Shown one piece after another: positions 36,238 to 46,162 of a stretch of 64,000 bases of DNA. Origin of the DNA: Brassica napus (Eukaryota > Streptophyta > Magnoliopsida > Brassicales > Brassicaceae); the NCBI RefSeq assembly GCF_020379485.1, contig NC_063442.1, forward strand, positions 9,759,509-9,823,508, given 5' to 3'. Position 1 is the first letter of the stretch; every line of letters starts with the position of its first letter. The translations under genes and the position numbers were made by a program. Below the pieces are notes generated by a model. The model worked only from the letters and a program-made list of their open reading frames with translations. It had not been told where the DNA came from and ran no database searches.

Positions 36238-36299
<62 letters not shown>
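36238..36299. repeat. (TA)n microsatellite
   Basis: About 60 bp of uninterrupted TA, about 2.1 kb upstream of the STM start codon. Confidence 0.97.
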
Positions 36300-36303
<4 letters not shown>

Positions 36304-36879
36304 CATAACAGATTTTATTGTGTGTGTGTATAAACTGAAAGATTAAAATGAGATGGACTTGGCAAATATAAATATGATGTGATGGGTTCCTTGTAATCTC
36401 TCGCTCTATCTAATAGTTTCTCAGTTATCTTTTCTTTGCCAGAAATGGCAGTGAAGGGCAGTGGCAGTAAGAGCAAACAAGAAAACTGAGGAGAGAGTTT
36501 GTTTTCTTTCATGGGGAAAGTAAAACTTTGCCTTGAAGATTTCACTCTTCACTTTTTTGTATCTAAGACTTTTGATTTCAACGAATCACTGTCCTTAACC
36601 TAAAAGCAAGAAGATAAGCTTTTTCATACTCGTCTTATGTTTTCCCTTTAAAATATATTCTATATTAATTACTTATGGACATAGCCATAAGAGTATGGGA
36701 GTATACTCATTTTCAAAATAATTACTAATCCCAAACATCCCCTAGGAGATGGATTTTAATATATTTTTTTCCCTGAACTCTACTATGATCACCTCTTCGC
36801 CAGTATATAGTGACTCTCCTTTTCGTGCTATATTAAGGGATATGTATCCCCAGAAGCCCAAATCCCTTATATATTACTT
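36300..36879. other. Upstream region of STM, no gene recognised
   Basis: Contains purine-rich and pyrimidine-rich tracts around 36390-36560 that look leader-like, but only very short frames. Confidence 0.35.
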
Positions 36880-37170
36880 GACTCTGATACCATGTTAAGC
36901 TAGATGACCTTCCAATCTAAAATCAATTGGTACTAAGTGGGTTGGTCCATCCATCTTATATATTGCTAAGGATCCCTTCCAATATCTGATGTGAAACATT
37001 TATCCCTAATACCCCTCCTCGAGATGATGGCTCTTATCGACCAGAAATCTCGGAAACTTTTTAAAACAGTTATACTCGGTCGAGCGAGTTAATTACAACC
37101 TATATACCCGGTCGGGTAAAGTTAATATTAATTAGGGATTTAACTTATTAGGATCTGGACTCTGATACCA
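36880..37170 (-). mobile_element. LTR-retroelement remnant with tRNA-Met-type PBS
   Basis: GACTCTGATACCA at 36880-36892 is the reverse complement of a Met-tRNA primer-binding site (TGGTATCAGAGTC) and abuts TGTTAAGCTAGATGACC, an LTR-end-like start. The same GACTCTGATACCA recurs at 37158-37170. Short spacing suggests a TRIM-like element; the partner LTR was not found. Confidence 0.5.
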
Positions 37171-37440
37171 TGTAAAATATAATAGAATATGATATATTAT
37201 TGTGTTGTGTTTAATAAGAGAATACAATATGCATATATATAGTGGTAACATTAACATAATGTTAACACTAGATAATGCTAACTTTCCTAAACACTTAATG
37301 AAAATATGCTAAAATATCTTAAGAATAACTTGTTCTTCAAGTCTTTCCTTTTAGTCTTGAGAGTCTTCATGAATTTCACAGGCTTCACAATCTAGGTCCG
37401 TAAGATACATATTTTTCGGCCCAACATATCTCTAATATGC
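37171..37440 (-). mobile_element. Second LTR-like remnant
   Basis: Begins TGTAAAATATAATAG directly after the second primer-binding-site complement, unlike the LTR at 36893. Likely a copia-type LTR relic; right end undefined. Confidence 0.4.
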
Positions 37441-37605
37441 TAGCAAATATGTTCCAATATCTTAGGCTACTCAACACATACTTTTGTCAGTTAATTATTG
37501 AGAATCTAGGAAACTTTGTTTGTACAATGGTGAGTATCTTCGCATGATATATACATACCCTCCTTATATTTTAATTCAAAAATGCATATACATAATACAG
37601 AGTAG

Positions 37606-37655
37606 GTATATTATGACATCGTTGTTCAAAAAAAAAAAAAGTATATTATGACATC
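37606..37655 (+). mobile_element. Micro-retroposon: GTTGTTC plus A13
   Basis: GTATATTATGACATC at 37606-37620 and 37641-37655 (15 bp, perfect) flanks 20 bp: GTTGTTC and 13 A. It sits about 730 bp upstream of the STM ATG. Confidence 0.72.
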
Positions 37656-38031
37656 ATAAACCGAGACTTTTGGCAAATCAGTGGTTAATGAAAATCAAAC
37701 CAAATGTTTCTTGTTACATCTGGGCTTTCTGAAGAACATTCCGGTTTTCTCCATTTCAAGCAATTGTCACTATTGATTTCGATCCGGTTTATTACCTCGC
37801 AAACGATGAAAATGAGAAATCATATTTTAGTAGCTGAACATAAAAGAGTTAAGAACCCGCAGATCACACAATCTTTGTCCACGTCTGATGTTTCCTCTTT
37901 TAAAATACAAATTTCTCAGGTTTAGAAAAAAGAAAATAAATAAATGTCTCGATTTATTTTGTAAGAAAAATTCAGTAGATTTATCTTTCTGGTGACTCGT
38001 CTGCTGTTTCCCTATCCCCCATAACTACCAC

Positions 38032-38043
38032 TATTTATAAAAG
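38032..38043 (+). promoter_or_regulatory. Candidate TATA box of STM
   Basis: TATTTATAAAAG, about 340 bp before the STM ATG, followed by a pyrimidine-rich leader (38239-38330). Consensus match only. Confidence 0.4.
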
Positions 38044-38073
38044 AAATTAATGTGAAAAAGGAAGCTGATTGTT

Positions 38074-38084
38074 GACGCATAAAT
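38074..38084 (+). promoter_or_regulatory. GACGCATAAAT element near STM (one of three)
   Basis: The 11-mer GACGCATAAAT occurs here (TTGACGCATAAATC), at 35974-35984 and at 41462-41472, on the same strand and bracketing STM. It includes the TGAC core that KNOX/TALE proteins bind here and at 41461. Function is inference. Confidence 0.35.
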
Positions 38085-38383
38085 CCCGGGAGACCACTTT
38101 TGCATTTTTAATAATTAAACCAACTCTTGTATATACATATATATATATATCCTTACTCTTTTAGGGTTTTCCATTGAATTTATAGTACTTTATTGTGTTT
38201 CATAATATTGGTGATAAATGCTAGCTGTATTTAAAATGCTCTTCTTCTTCCTTTTTCTTTTTATTATCAATATTATTATTTGCTCCTTACCTTTTTGTTA
38301 TTATTATTATTTCTTTTTCTTTCTTTCTCGTAGCTATATAGCAAAGCCAAAGTGAATAATAATACTAGTGAGAGAAAGTGAAG

Positions 38384-41264
38384 ATGGAGAGTGGTTCCAA
38401 CAGCACTTCTTGTCCAATGGCTTTTGCCGGGGATAATAGTGATGGTCCGATGTGTCCTATGATGATGATGATGATGCCCGTCATAACATCACATCAACAA
38501 CATCATGGTCATGATCAACAACATCAACATCAACAACAACATGATGGTTATGCATATCAGTCACACCACCAACAAAGTAGCTCCCTTTTTCTTCAATCAC
38601 TAACTCCTCCGTCTCAAGAAGCGAAGAACAAAGTTACATCTTCTTGTTCTCCTTCCTCTGGTGCTCCTGCTTATTCTTTCATGGAGATCAATCACCAAAA
38701 CGAACTCCTCGCAGGAGGACTCAATCCCTGTTCTTCAGCCTCTGTCAAGGCCAAAATCATGGGTCATCCTCACTACCACCGCCTCTTACTCGCCTATGTC
38801 AATTGCCAGAAGGTGATGGTCAAAGAAAACCCTTTTTACAAGAATTATACTATGAATGATTTCTTAACTAATGATCCTTGTTTAATTGTCTACACAAAGA
38901 AGCAGAAGATTCTAGAAACCCTAGTTACGAAACTTTACCCTTTTTTTTACTTTTTTTCATAACCCTTTCATTACTTTGATGCTTGTTTGATTTTGATGTC
39001 TCCTTTTTGTTTATTTCTTACTTAATCCAACAATATACCTAAACATGAAATGAAATAAGTTTTCCTTAGTTGAGAAAGTTTCAAGAAGCTTGGAACAAAT
39101 AAAAAACAGTTAAATTCAAGAACCCTATTTTCAAGAAGTGATCCAGAATATTATTGCGGGCTTTAAGATTATATCATATATTTTCTTTGCTTGATCTCTA
39201 TCTATGCTCATATATGTCATACCCACAAGAAACTTGACGATCCTTGCTTTTACATTTTAACTAAAGCGCTTTATGTCTATTATTTAATTACAAAATTATC
39301 CAGGTGGGAGCTCCACCGGAAGTGCAGGCGAGGCTGGAAGAAACATGCTCGTCTGCGGCGGCAGCCGCAGCGTCGATGGGACCCACAGGTTCTTTAGGTG
39401 AAGATCCAGGGCTTGATCAGTTCATGGAAGCGTACTGTGAAATGCTCGTTAAGTACGAGCAAGAACTCTCTAAACCTTTTAAAGAAGCTATGGTCTTCCT
39501 TCAACACGTCGAGTGTCAATTCAAATCCCTCTCTCTCTCCTCGCCTTCCTCCTTCTCTGGTTACTCTCTCTCTCTCTAAATCTCTGTATTTTCTTTAAGA
39601 TATTGATTTATTCTTATAATGGCGTCATATTAAACGTAAGATGAGAAAAGTGTTGCTTTTTTTCCTTTGTGGGCTTTAAGAAAGATTTTTCCTTTTTCTT
39701 GTGTTAGTGCCCTTAATGCTTGTTGCTAGGGTTAGTGTCATTGTGTCAGATTGTAATATGTAGCTTCTAGGTTTACGTGTACAATCGATCTATACATGTG
39801 TGTATGTCCATGTTTTACTGAAAGACAAGCTTAAAAACAATATTTGAAGTTTCTTTTTCTGAAGTGAATTTATTTTGCTTGGTACAACAACATTCACTGT
39901 TCTTGTCTTTTTCGTCGCCGTTAGATTTATTAAATTTATTGCGTCAAAAAGAATATCTGGATCTAGAATTTGTTCATCCATAGATCTATTGCTCAATATA
40001 GACATACACATGTAAAAAACGTATAATCTCATATACATATGCACTAGTGTCATATCACTAGTGTCTTGTCTTCACGAGTGTGGTTAAGCTTGTCTACACA
40101 CACACCTACTTGCTCAACTTATTTCTTTGAATTGTTTGGATCACTAGCTCATTATACTTGATTCCACTTAGCCGGTTTTGGTGATAACTTTGTCTTGCTT
40201 TCGTTTTGTTTTGTTTTGGCATGATGTATCGAAGTAGGTTATGGAGAGGCAGCTATTGAGAGAAACAACAATGGGTCATCTGAGGAAGAAGTCGATATGA
40301 ACAATGAATTTGTAGATCCGCAGGCAGAAGATAGGGAGCTTAAAGGACAGCTCTTGCGCAAGTACAGTGGTTATTTAGGCAGTCTGAAGCAAGAGTTCAT
40401 GAAGAAGAGGAAGAAAGGAAAGCTTCCTAAAGAAGCTCGCCAACAACTACTTGACTGGTGGAGCCGACACTACAAATGGCCTTACCCTTCGGTAAACTCT
40501 TTTCTCATATTGGCTATTATGTTCTTAAATGCATTGCATAAATTGCTTTTACATTATCGCAAATCCCTAGTCAAAGACGAATCAATTGAACATTTTGAGT
40601 CAATTTATGTTGTTTTTGTTTATCGGCTCATGCTTCCGATGATTCTTGCGTTGCATAATTAGAAATACTAACCAAGATGAATGAATTGAACTCATTAATG
40701 TAGTCATCCATTCTTACTTCCATACGAAATGGTCCGAATAACATACACGTCTTATGGCCATACTTTAACTTAGCATAAACGTAGATGCTCGTAATCTCAT
40801 TGTCGAGTAGTGTGCCTGAAATGCAACTCCCAATTAGCCCCAATGGAATAGTGGCTTAATACATATATACGGTTGATCCTCGTTTGGTATATTTTCGAAT
40901 GATCTAATTTAGAAATCCAAATTTATATAGCAATGTTACTTATGCTTTGCACTGATTATTCTCAAATAGTTGATGCATCAGAACATATACAACATTGAGA
41001 ATGTTGATAAGAAAACTTAATGATTGATGCCAACTTTTGGATATGAAATGGCAGGAGCAGCAAAAGCTAGCACTAGCGGAATCAACGGGGCTGGACCAGA
41101 AACAGATAAACAATTGGTTCATAAACCAGAGGAAAAGGCACTGGAAACCGTCGGAGGATATGCAGTTTGTAGTAATGGACGCAACACATCCTCACCATTA
41201 CTTTATGGACAATGTCATGGGAAATCCTTTCCCCATTGATCACATCTCCTCGACCATGCTTTGA
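38384..41264 (+). CDS. STM: SHOOT MERISTEMLESS, class I KNOX homeodomain transcription factor (4 exons)
   Basis: Exons 38384-38812, 39304-39559, 40238-40491 and 41055-41264 join with GT-AG introns into 1149 nt, 382 aa plus TGA, the length I recall for Arabidopsis STM. The N-terminus [20 protein letters not shown] and the His/Gln-rich stretch (about residues 35-67) are STM-specific. KNOX1/KNOX2 (MEINOX) spans about residues 120-220 and binds BEL1-type partners. ELK begins at residue 262. The TALE homeodomain covers about 283-345, with PYP at 310-312 and WFINQ at 334-338. STM acts in the nucleus to keep shoot meristem cells undifferentiated. The real ATG is at 38384, not the in-frame GTG 6 bp upstream. 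No stop, frameshift or splice defect is visible, so the copy looks functional. Introns are 491, 678 and 563 nt. A non-autonomous MULE lies 250 bp past the stop. Confidence 0.97.
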
Positions 41265-41514
41265 TCGATCCTTTGGAAAAACTCTATTTCATAATATCTA
41301 ATCATTAAAAAGCTTTGCAATATGTATAATGTATGGTTTCTTGGAATACTTTGGAACGTGCAACGTTCCGATTGATGAACAAGCTTTTGATGTATCCCTT
41401 AATTATATATGGGTTGTGTTGTGTGACCTTTTGTATTGTTGTGACTAATGATCTCAACAATGACGCATAAATCTAGAGGGTGGCATAGTTTTGAATGGAG
41501 TTAGAAGAATTTGG

Positions 41515-42408
41515 GGAAGTCAAGTTATTTCTCCACGAGAAGTATCGCGTAGCAGTATTGTCTTTCAAAACTATACTTCGTTCTATATATCTCTGAAAAT
41601 AAAGTTCGGAATCTATTTCCCCACCAAAGTGACGATGAACACTTGAACCTCCATGATATGAAAGATCAAAACTTCTGGTTTGCTGTATTGAATTAAAACC
41701 AGAAGCTTAATAAAATCCACAGTAGACCAATTGATGACCCGATTAAGATCTGATTACCTCTTCTAAACTAGTAATTGGAAACCCAGAACCAGTTAACCTT
41801 TTAACCCGAGATCCTAATACCCGAAAGACTTAACTTTTGCATAACTATTGAAATCAGAAACTCTAATTGTCCAAATCTCAATTGAGAAGAGATTAAGGAA
41901 ATTGAAGTTTTAGAAGGAAGATTGAAGAAGAGGCAAAGTTCGATGCATGGCTTTAGTAGTTGATGCAGATGCTGGAGGTGGTGAAACCTTTGATGAAGAA
42001 GCAGAAGAAAGAGGTCATGTTGAAATTGAGCAGCTGGTCGGAGAGTTTGTCGACGAAGCCCCTGCCATTTTCTCCTCTGCAGCTTCAATCAAGAGCAAAA
42101 ATTTTAGGGTTCTTGATTGAAATCGATTTGGGGATTCTATTTTCTTGGGTGTATTTAAGTTGGGTAAGAAATGTCGGGTCGGGTTAAGTTCGTTAGATCG
42201 GGTTTTATTTCATTTTGGTTTAGTTTTGTTGGGTTTATTATAAGACAACCCAAATTTCATATTGGGTTTACAAAAACCGTGAGAAAACCAACATTGGTGG
42301 GGAAATAGATTTCGAATTTTATTCTCGGAGATATATAAAACGAGGCATAGTTTTAGGAGACATATGGTGCTATGCGATACTTCTCGTAGAGAAATAGTTC
42401 GTCTTTCC
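41515..42408. mobile_element. Non-autonomous Mutator-like element downstream of STM
   Basis: 894 bp with terminal inverted repeats of about 130 bp. The left arm (TTATTTCTCCACGAGAAGTA through CTATTTCCCCACCAA) is mirrored near 42290-42408. It is flanked by AAGAATTTGG (41505-41514) and AAGAATTGG (42409-42417), a 9-bp-type duplication with one extra T, the MULE signature. The interior includes a 57-codon + strand frame (41947-42120, acidic, MALVVDADAGGGETFDEEAE) of unknown origin, possibly a captured gene piece. Confidence 0.85.
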
Positions 42409-42417
42409 AAGAATTGG

Positions 42418-42945
42418 AGATTAAAAGAAGTTCCACGTTTTCAACTTTTCATACAGTATTTGTAGAAAACACGTTAGGAAACCATCTTAGAGTGCTCGAT
42501 TTTTGAATCTACAGTTGTATTTTTATTGGTTGTTTTGTTCACTTATGGTTTCCAAAGTTCGGTAATAAATAATTTTTTGAAGTGAAAACATCTTTTGCAT
42601 TGTTTTAGTTTGACATGGGCATAAAATCTGAATAAAAAATTGAACCGAATCTAAATCAGAAAATCTGATTCGAGATTCAAAAATCTCTAAGAAATCTTAT
42701 AGGGTATTATAAAATATATTCAAAATGTAATTAATCGAACCCAAATAAGTAACCTAAAATTTGAATTTTAAGTTTTTTTATAATGATCTCTTTGCTTATA
42801 ATACCCTTTGTCTATGACCCAAATAAAACCCAAATGTTATTACTCTTTGGTTTCAATTTTTTTTCATTGAAATAACAAGTCCACTTTATGTATCTATCTA
42901 TATAAGGTAATATTTATTGTCTACAAATATTATTTGTTTTAATTG
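42418..42945. other. Intergenic DNA
   Basis: No gene or bounded element recognised. Confidence 0.5.
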
Positions 42946-42954
42946 GAACACTAT

Positions 42955-43070
42955 CATGTGACAAACATCTTCAACATTATGTTTTGTTGTTACTTTTTTT
43001 TTTGGCAACATGTTTTGTTGTTACTTTATTTCACATGAGTAAGTTTAATGGTCAAGATGTTTGTCACATG
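42955..43070. repeat. Short palindromic element with a micro-insertion in its loop
   Basis: CATGTGACAAACATCTT (42955-42971) recurs as its exact reverse complement at 43054-43070, a 17-bp perfect stem with an 82-bp loop. The loop was enlarged by the micro-retroposon at 42979-43027. Confidence 0.8.
42979..43027 (-). mobile_element. Micro-retroposon: GTTGCC plus A7 in an 18-bp perfect duplication
   Basis: ATGTTTTGTTGTTACTTT at 42979-42996 and 43010-43027 flanks only 13 bp, TTTTTTTGGCAAC, which is GTTGCC plus A7 on the - strand. The same GTTGCC plus A-tail closes the full-length retroposon at 15665-15679. Confidence 0.8.
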
Positions 43071-43600
43071 CTAGTATTCCTATGAATAAACCCACCAAAT
43101 ATCTATTTTTAAAAATATTCTCCTTTACTCCCTTCTTAATAGATGAGGTTTTGAAGATTTTTTTTTTGTTTCAAATTATACAGACATTTTCAATTTTAAA
43201 TGTAAAATTTATTGATTGTTTATGCTATATAATTTTTAATATTCTAAAAATTATTTTCCTATTGGTTAAATTAAGATTACTTAAATAGTTAATGGTGTTT
43301 TTGTTCAGTAAATCTATAAAATTAAATGTTTTTAATCTATGTATACAATTCCAAAACATCAAATAAAAAGAAACAGAAGGAATAGTATTTTAATGTGTGA
43401 ACTTTACAATGTTATTTTTGTAAATATTCATCTGTGCATGAACACAAGTCACCTAGTATTAAATAAGTTGAGGTCAAAGTTCCTTTTCCCTAATATCTTT
43501 GAGAGTTCCAAACTCGGATCCAACTGTAAATCACTAAATCCTGATTATTTCATTTTTTTTTTCCAATAGAAACTTTCATTAATAACCTATAAGAGCCATG
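43071..43600. other. AT-rich intergenic DNA
   Basis: No gene seen. Confidence 0.5.
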
Positions 43601-45480
43601 GATTATGTAGTGGACGATGTATCAGGAGCATCCATGGATTATGATCTGGAAGATGCATTAGAAGAGACGTCTGAATGGTATGGTCAGATAAATGTGCTCC
43701 GTTTTGGTCCTTAACCCGGAACGGTTTGGAGTTTAGTTTTAAGAAATCTAAAGAGGTGTCTGCTGGGGAGGAGAAGGACGAGGCTGCTGACTGAGACTAG
43801 GAGTTGAAAGATTTAGGAAAGAAGAGAAAAAACAAAAGTTAGACCCAGGGTTTTTGGAGAACGATATTCTCTCTTCCCTCTCTAACCCCGTGAACCTTCA
43901 ACCCTAATCAGCTTGCGCCGTCTTCAGCCGGTGGCGGCTCCGGCGGATTCGCTGCCTCCGTCGCCGGCTGTCTCTCCCTTCTCTATCCTTTCTTTCTCCT
44001 TCCCTGTCTCGTCTCTTTCTTCCTCTTCTTAGCCTCGTCGATATACTTTCCGTTGTGGTTTCTCTCACTCCTCTCCGGTGTCGCTGCCCGGTGGTGAAGA
44101 TTCTGGAGCGGTGGTGAGGCGCGACTGGGAGAGTGGAGCTTGGTGGCTCTTCCGTGGGTTTCCTTCGAGACATCGCTTAGATCTGGCCAGATCTGCTTTC
44201 AATGGTGGTCGACTTTGCTCCGGTGGTGGTGCTCCGGCCCTCAGTCGTTTCTTCCGGCGTCAGTTTGCGGTTGTTGTTGACAAGTGCCCTCGTTCTCGGT
44301 TTGGGGGTTCTCGTTTTTTGAGATTTCTCTTCAGATCTATCTTCTTCTCATTACCAGTGAGAGTTTATTGTATCAGGAGTTGATTTTGAATCTCAGGCAA
44401 GTTCTCAGACAGTGGTGGTGATTCTCTGCTGGCAGCTCTCCTTGCAGGTTGGTGTAGTGCTCCTTGTGGCTAGAAGGTGTCTCTGTCAAGCTTGTGAGAT
44501 AGGGCTGAGCTCTTCTTCTTGGCTAAATCAGAAGTGGCGGTTTGGTTAAGCGGGTTGTTTGAGCTTCTCTTTGCGGATAAAGGTCAGACTCTGGTTCTCA
44601 GGGTCAGTCGCTCGTGCGGGTTATTGTTGGCTTAGGTATGTTGTAGTCGACCTTGGACTACAGTCCCGGTGAGGGCGAGTGTTGCTAGCACCTCTGCAGA
44701 TAGGGTGTGGTTCCGCGGATTCTTTGCCCTGTGGTGTTAGCGTCCTTTTTTCGTTCATAGTCTGGTGGTGGTGGCGGGTTATCAGCCAGTGGTCTATCCA
44801 AATAAGAGTGGTTTGTGCTCGAAGTTGGGGTGTTGGTGGTTCCAGTGGGGGTCTTTGGGGTTTTTAGAGTTCTCAGGTGCCTGTGAGTTTCAGGAAGGAG
44901 GAGTAGAGGTGGCTGTTTTGCGGTGCTTGGTGTCCGGTGCTTCGACAGGCTCTGGTTCGTCGGTTCCGCCGTTTCGGTACGGCCCCATTGTCGTCTATTC
45001 TGAATTCCAAGCTCTAGTTGGTATCTGTGCAGTTGCAGGTGGTAGGACTTTTGTGGTAAGGCCTTTTTTTTTGGAGGCGAGTGCCTGGGGAAGCCAACTA
45101 TACCGGCTCGTGACTCATGTTTTAACTGGCGCCTTCCTTTGGAGTTCGATCTTGCGTGCTGCTCGCTCTTAGCAACCCTTTCAAGTTCTTCCCGTGTGTT
45201 CTCTCTTCTACTTCTAGGTTCAGCTCATTCTCGCGTTTTTCTTACTGTAATTGTTGTTGTGTTGTAGTTTCTTTTTGGCGTTTGTCTTCTGCTACTAGTG
45301 ATTCTCTGTAACTTCTGTCACAAACTTTAAAATGGTAATACAATCTTAACATGTTTACCAAAAAAAAAAAAAAAAAGATTTAGGAAAGAATTGCACCGAA
45401 CTCGAGAAAGAGAAGGCAAAGCTGTTGGCTGCAGAAAATCAGATTGAGAAGCTCTTGTCTTGTTTTTTTTTTAGCTCTTA
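43600..45480 (+). pseudogene. Coiled-coil gene fragment split by a retroposon
   Basis: Before the insertion, a short frame starts MDYVVDDVSGASMDYDLEDA near 43600. Further on, EFSFKKSKEVSAGEEKDEAAD and LKDLGKN run up to 43823. After it, CTELEKEKAKLLAAENQIEK continues at 45391-45455. Removing 43824-45376 and one duplication copy makes ELKDLGKNCTELEKEKAK continuous. Two stops near 43790 show the fragment was already decayed or is a 3' gene part. Family not recognised. Confidence 0.5.
43824..45376 (+). mobile_element. Noncoding poly(A) retroposon (Sadhu-like), full length
   Basis: 1553 bp ending AATCTTAACATGTTTACC plus an A-run, flanked by a perfect GATTTAGGAAAGAA duplication at 43810-43823 and 45377-45390 (extendable into A). 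GC-rich, rich in GGTGGTGG, with no long frame on either strand. The long duplication and the tail show target-primed retroposition. The 3' terminus resembles the element ending at 15679. Confidence 0.82.
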
Positions 45481-45778
45481 TCTTGTTCCGATGATGATGA
45501 TGATGATATTTATTGTTCTTGAGCTCTTTGTACGCCTCTTTGTGTTCTATGGTTTGTTCGTTTGCATATTCCGGTAGTAAGACTGACTTTTTCATTTCTC
45601 AAATCTTAATGCTTTTTTCTCCATATATTATCTTCAGTTCTCTCAGTTTGAGATCACTATCTGTTCTTGCTTCTTCATCTCACAAATCCTCGGGAAGATC
45701 GTACACAGCTGTTACAGGGAAAAGCTCCAAGAAATCCTCTTTCACCTTCTCTCTCCACTCAGGATAACAAACGAATTA
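45481..45778. other. Possible - strand gene fragment
   Basis: On the - strand 45690-45755 reads VKEDFLELFPVTAVYDLPEDL, coding-like but too short to name. A GAT microsatellite lies at 45491-45507. Confidence 0.3.
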
Positions 45779-46162
45779 TTAGTGATGGAGCTAACTCACA
45801 CCTAAAAACTAACTCCTGAATGGAGGGTTGTCCATACACTTATATATTACACAAAGATCATATCATTAAACGATGTGGAACTTAATATGCCCCCTCGAGA
45901 CGTGGATGAAAAAAGGTCCATTGAAAAAAGTTCAAACCCAACATTTCGAAAATACCACAGCAATATGAGCCATTTTTACAGTTACATAAGTAGGAAATTG
46001 TTTATATGAGAAATCATATGATAGGCTAAACCATGGGCTTTGATACTATATTAGTGATGAGCCTAACTCACACCCAAAAACTAACTCATGAATGGAGGAT
46101 TGTTCATACACTTATATATTGCCCAAAGATTATATCATTAAACAATGTGAGATTTAATACGG
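45779..46162 (-). mobile_element. TRIM-like element (two short direct repeats and a PBS-like site)
   Basis: About 112-bp direct repeats at 45779-45893 and 46051-46162 share CTAACTCACACC, AAAAACTAACTC and CATACACTTATATATT. Immediately before the right copy, GGGCTTTGATACTATA (46035-46050) resembles the complement of a Met-tRNA primer-binding site with two changes. Internal region only about 160 bp, no coding sequence: the TRIM layout. Confidence 0.6.

Noticed and set aside
36148..36333. Frame with IYIYIYI
   Set aside because: It is a translation of the TA microsatellite.
38644..38859. Alternative-frame ORF over STM exon 1
   Set aside because: Shadow of the real STM frame.
39790..40053. 87-codon - strand frame inside STM
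   Set aside because: It lies wholly within STM intron 2 and is antisense low-complexity sequence.
41037..41264. Separate small homeobox ORF
   Set aside because: It is STM exon 4 with intron sequence in front; splicing at 41055 restores WPYPS-EQQKLAL.
43904..44383. Opposing Arg-rich and Gly/Ser-rich frames
   Set aside because: Both are GC-rich shadows within the noncoding A-tailed retroposon; no domain, and the element's ends are defined by a target duplication.
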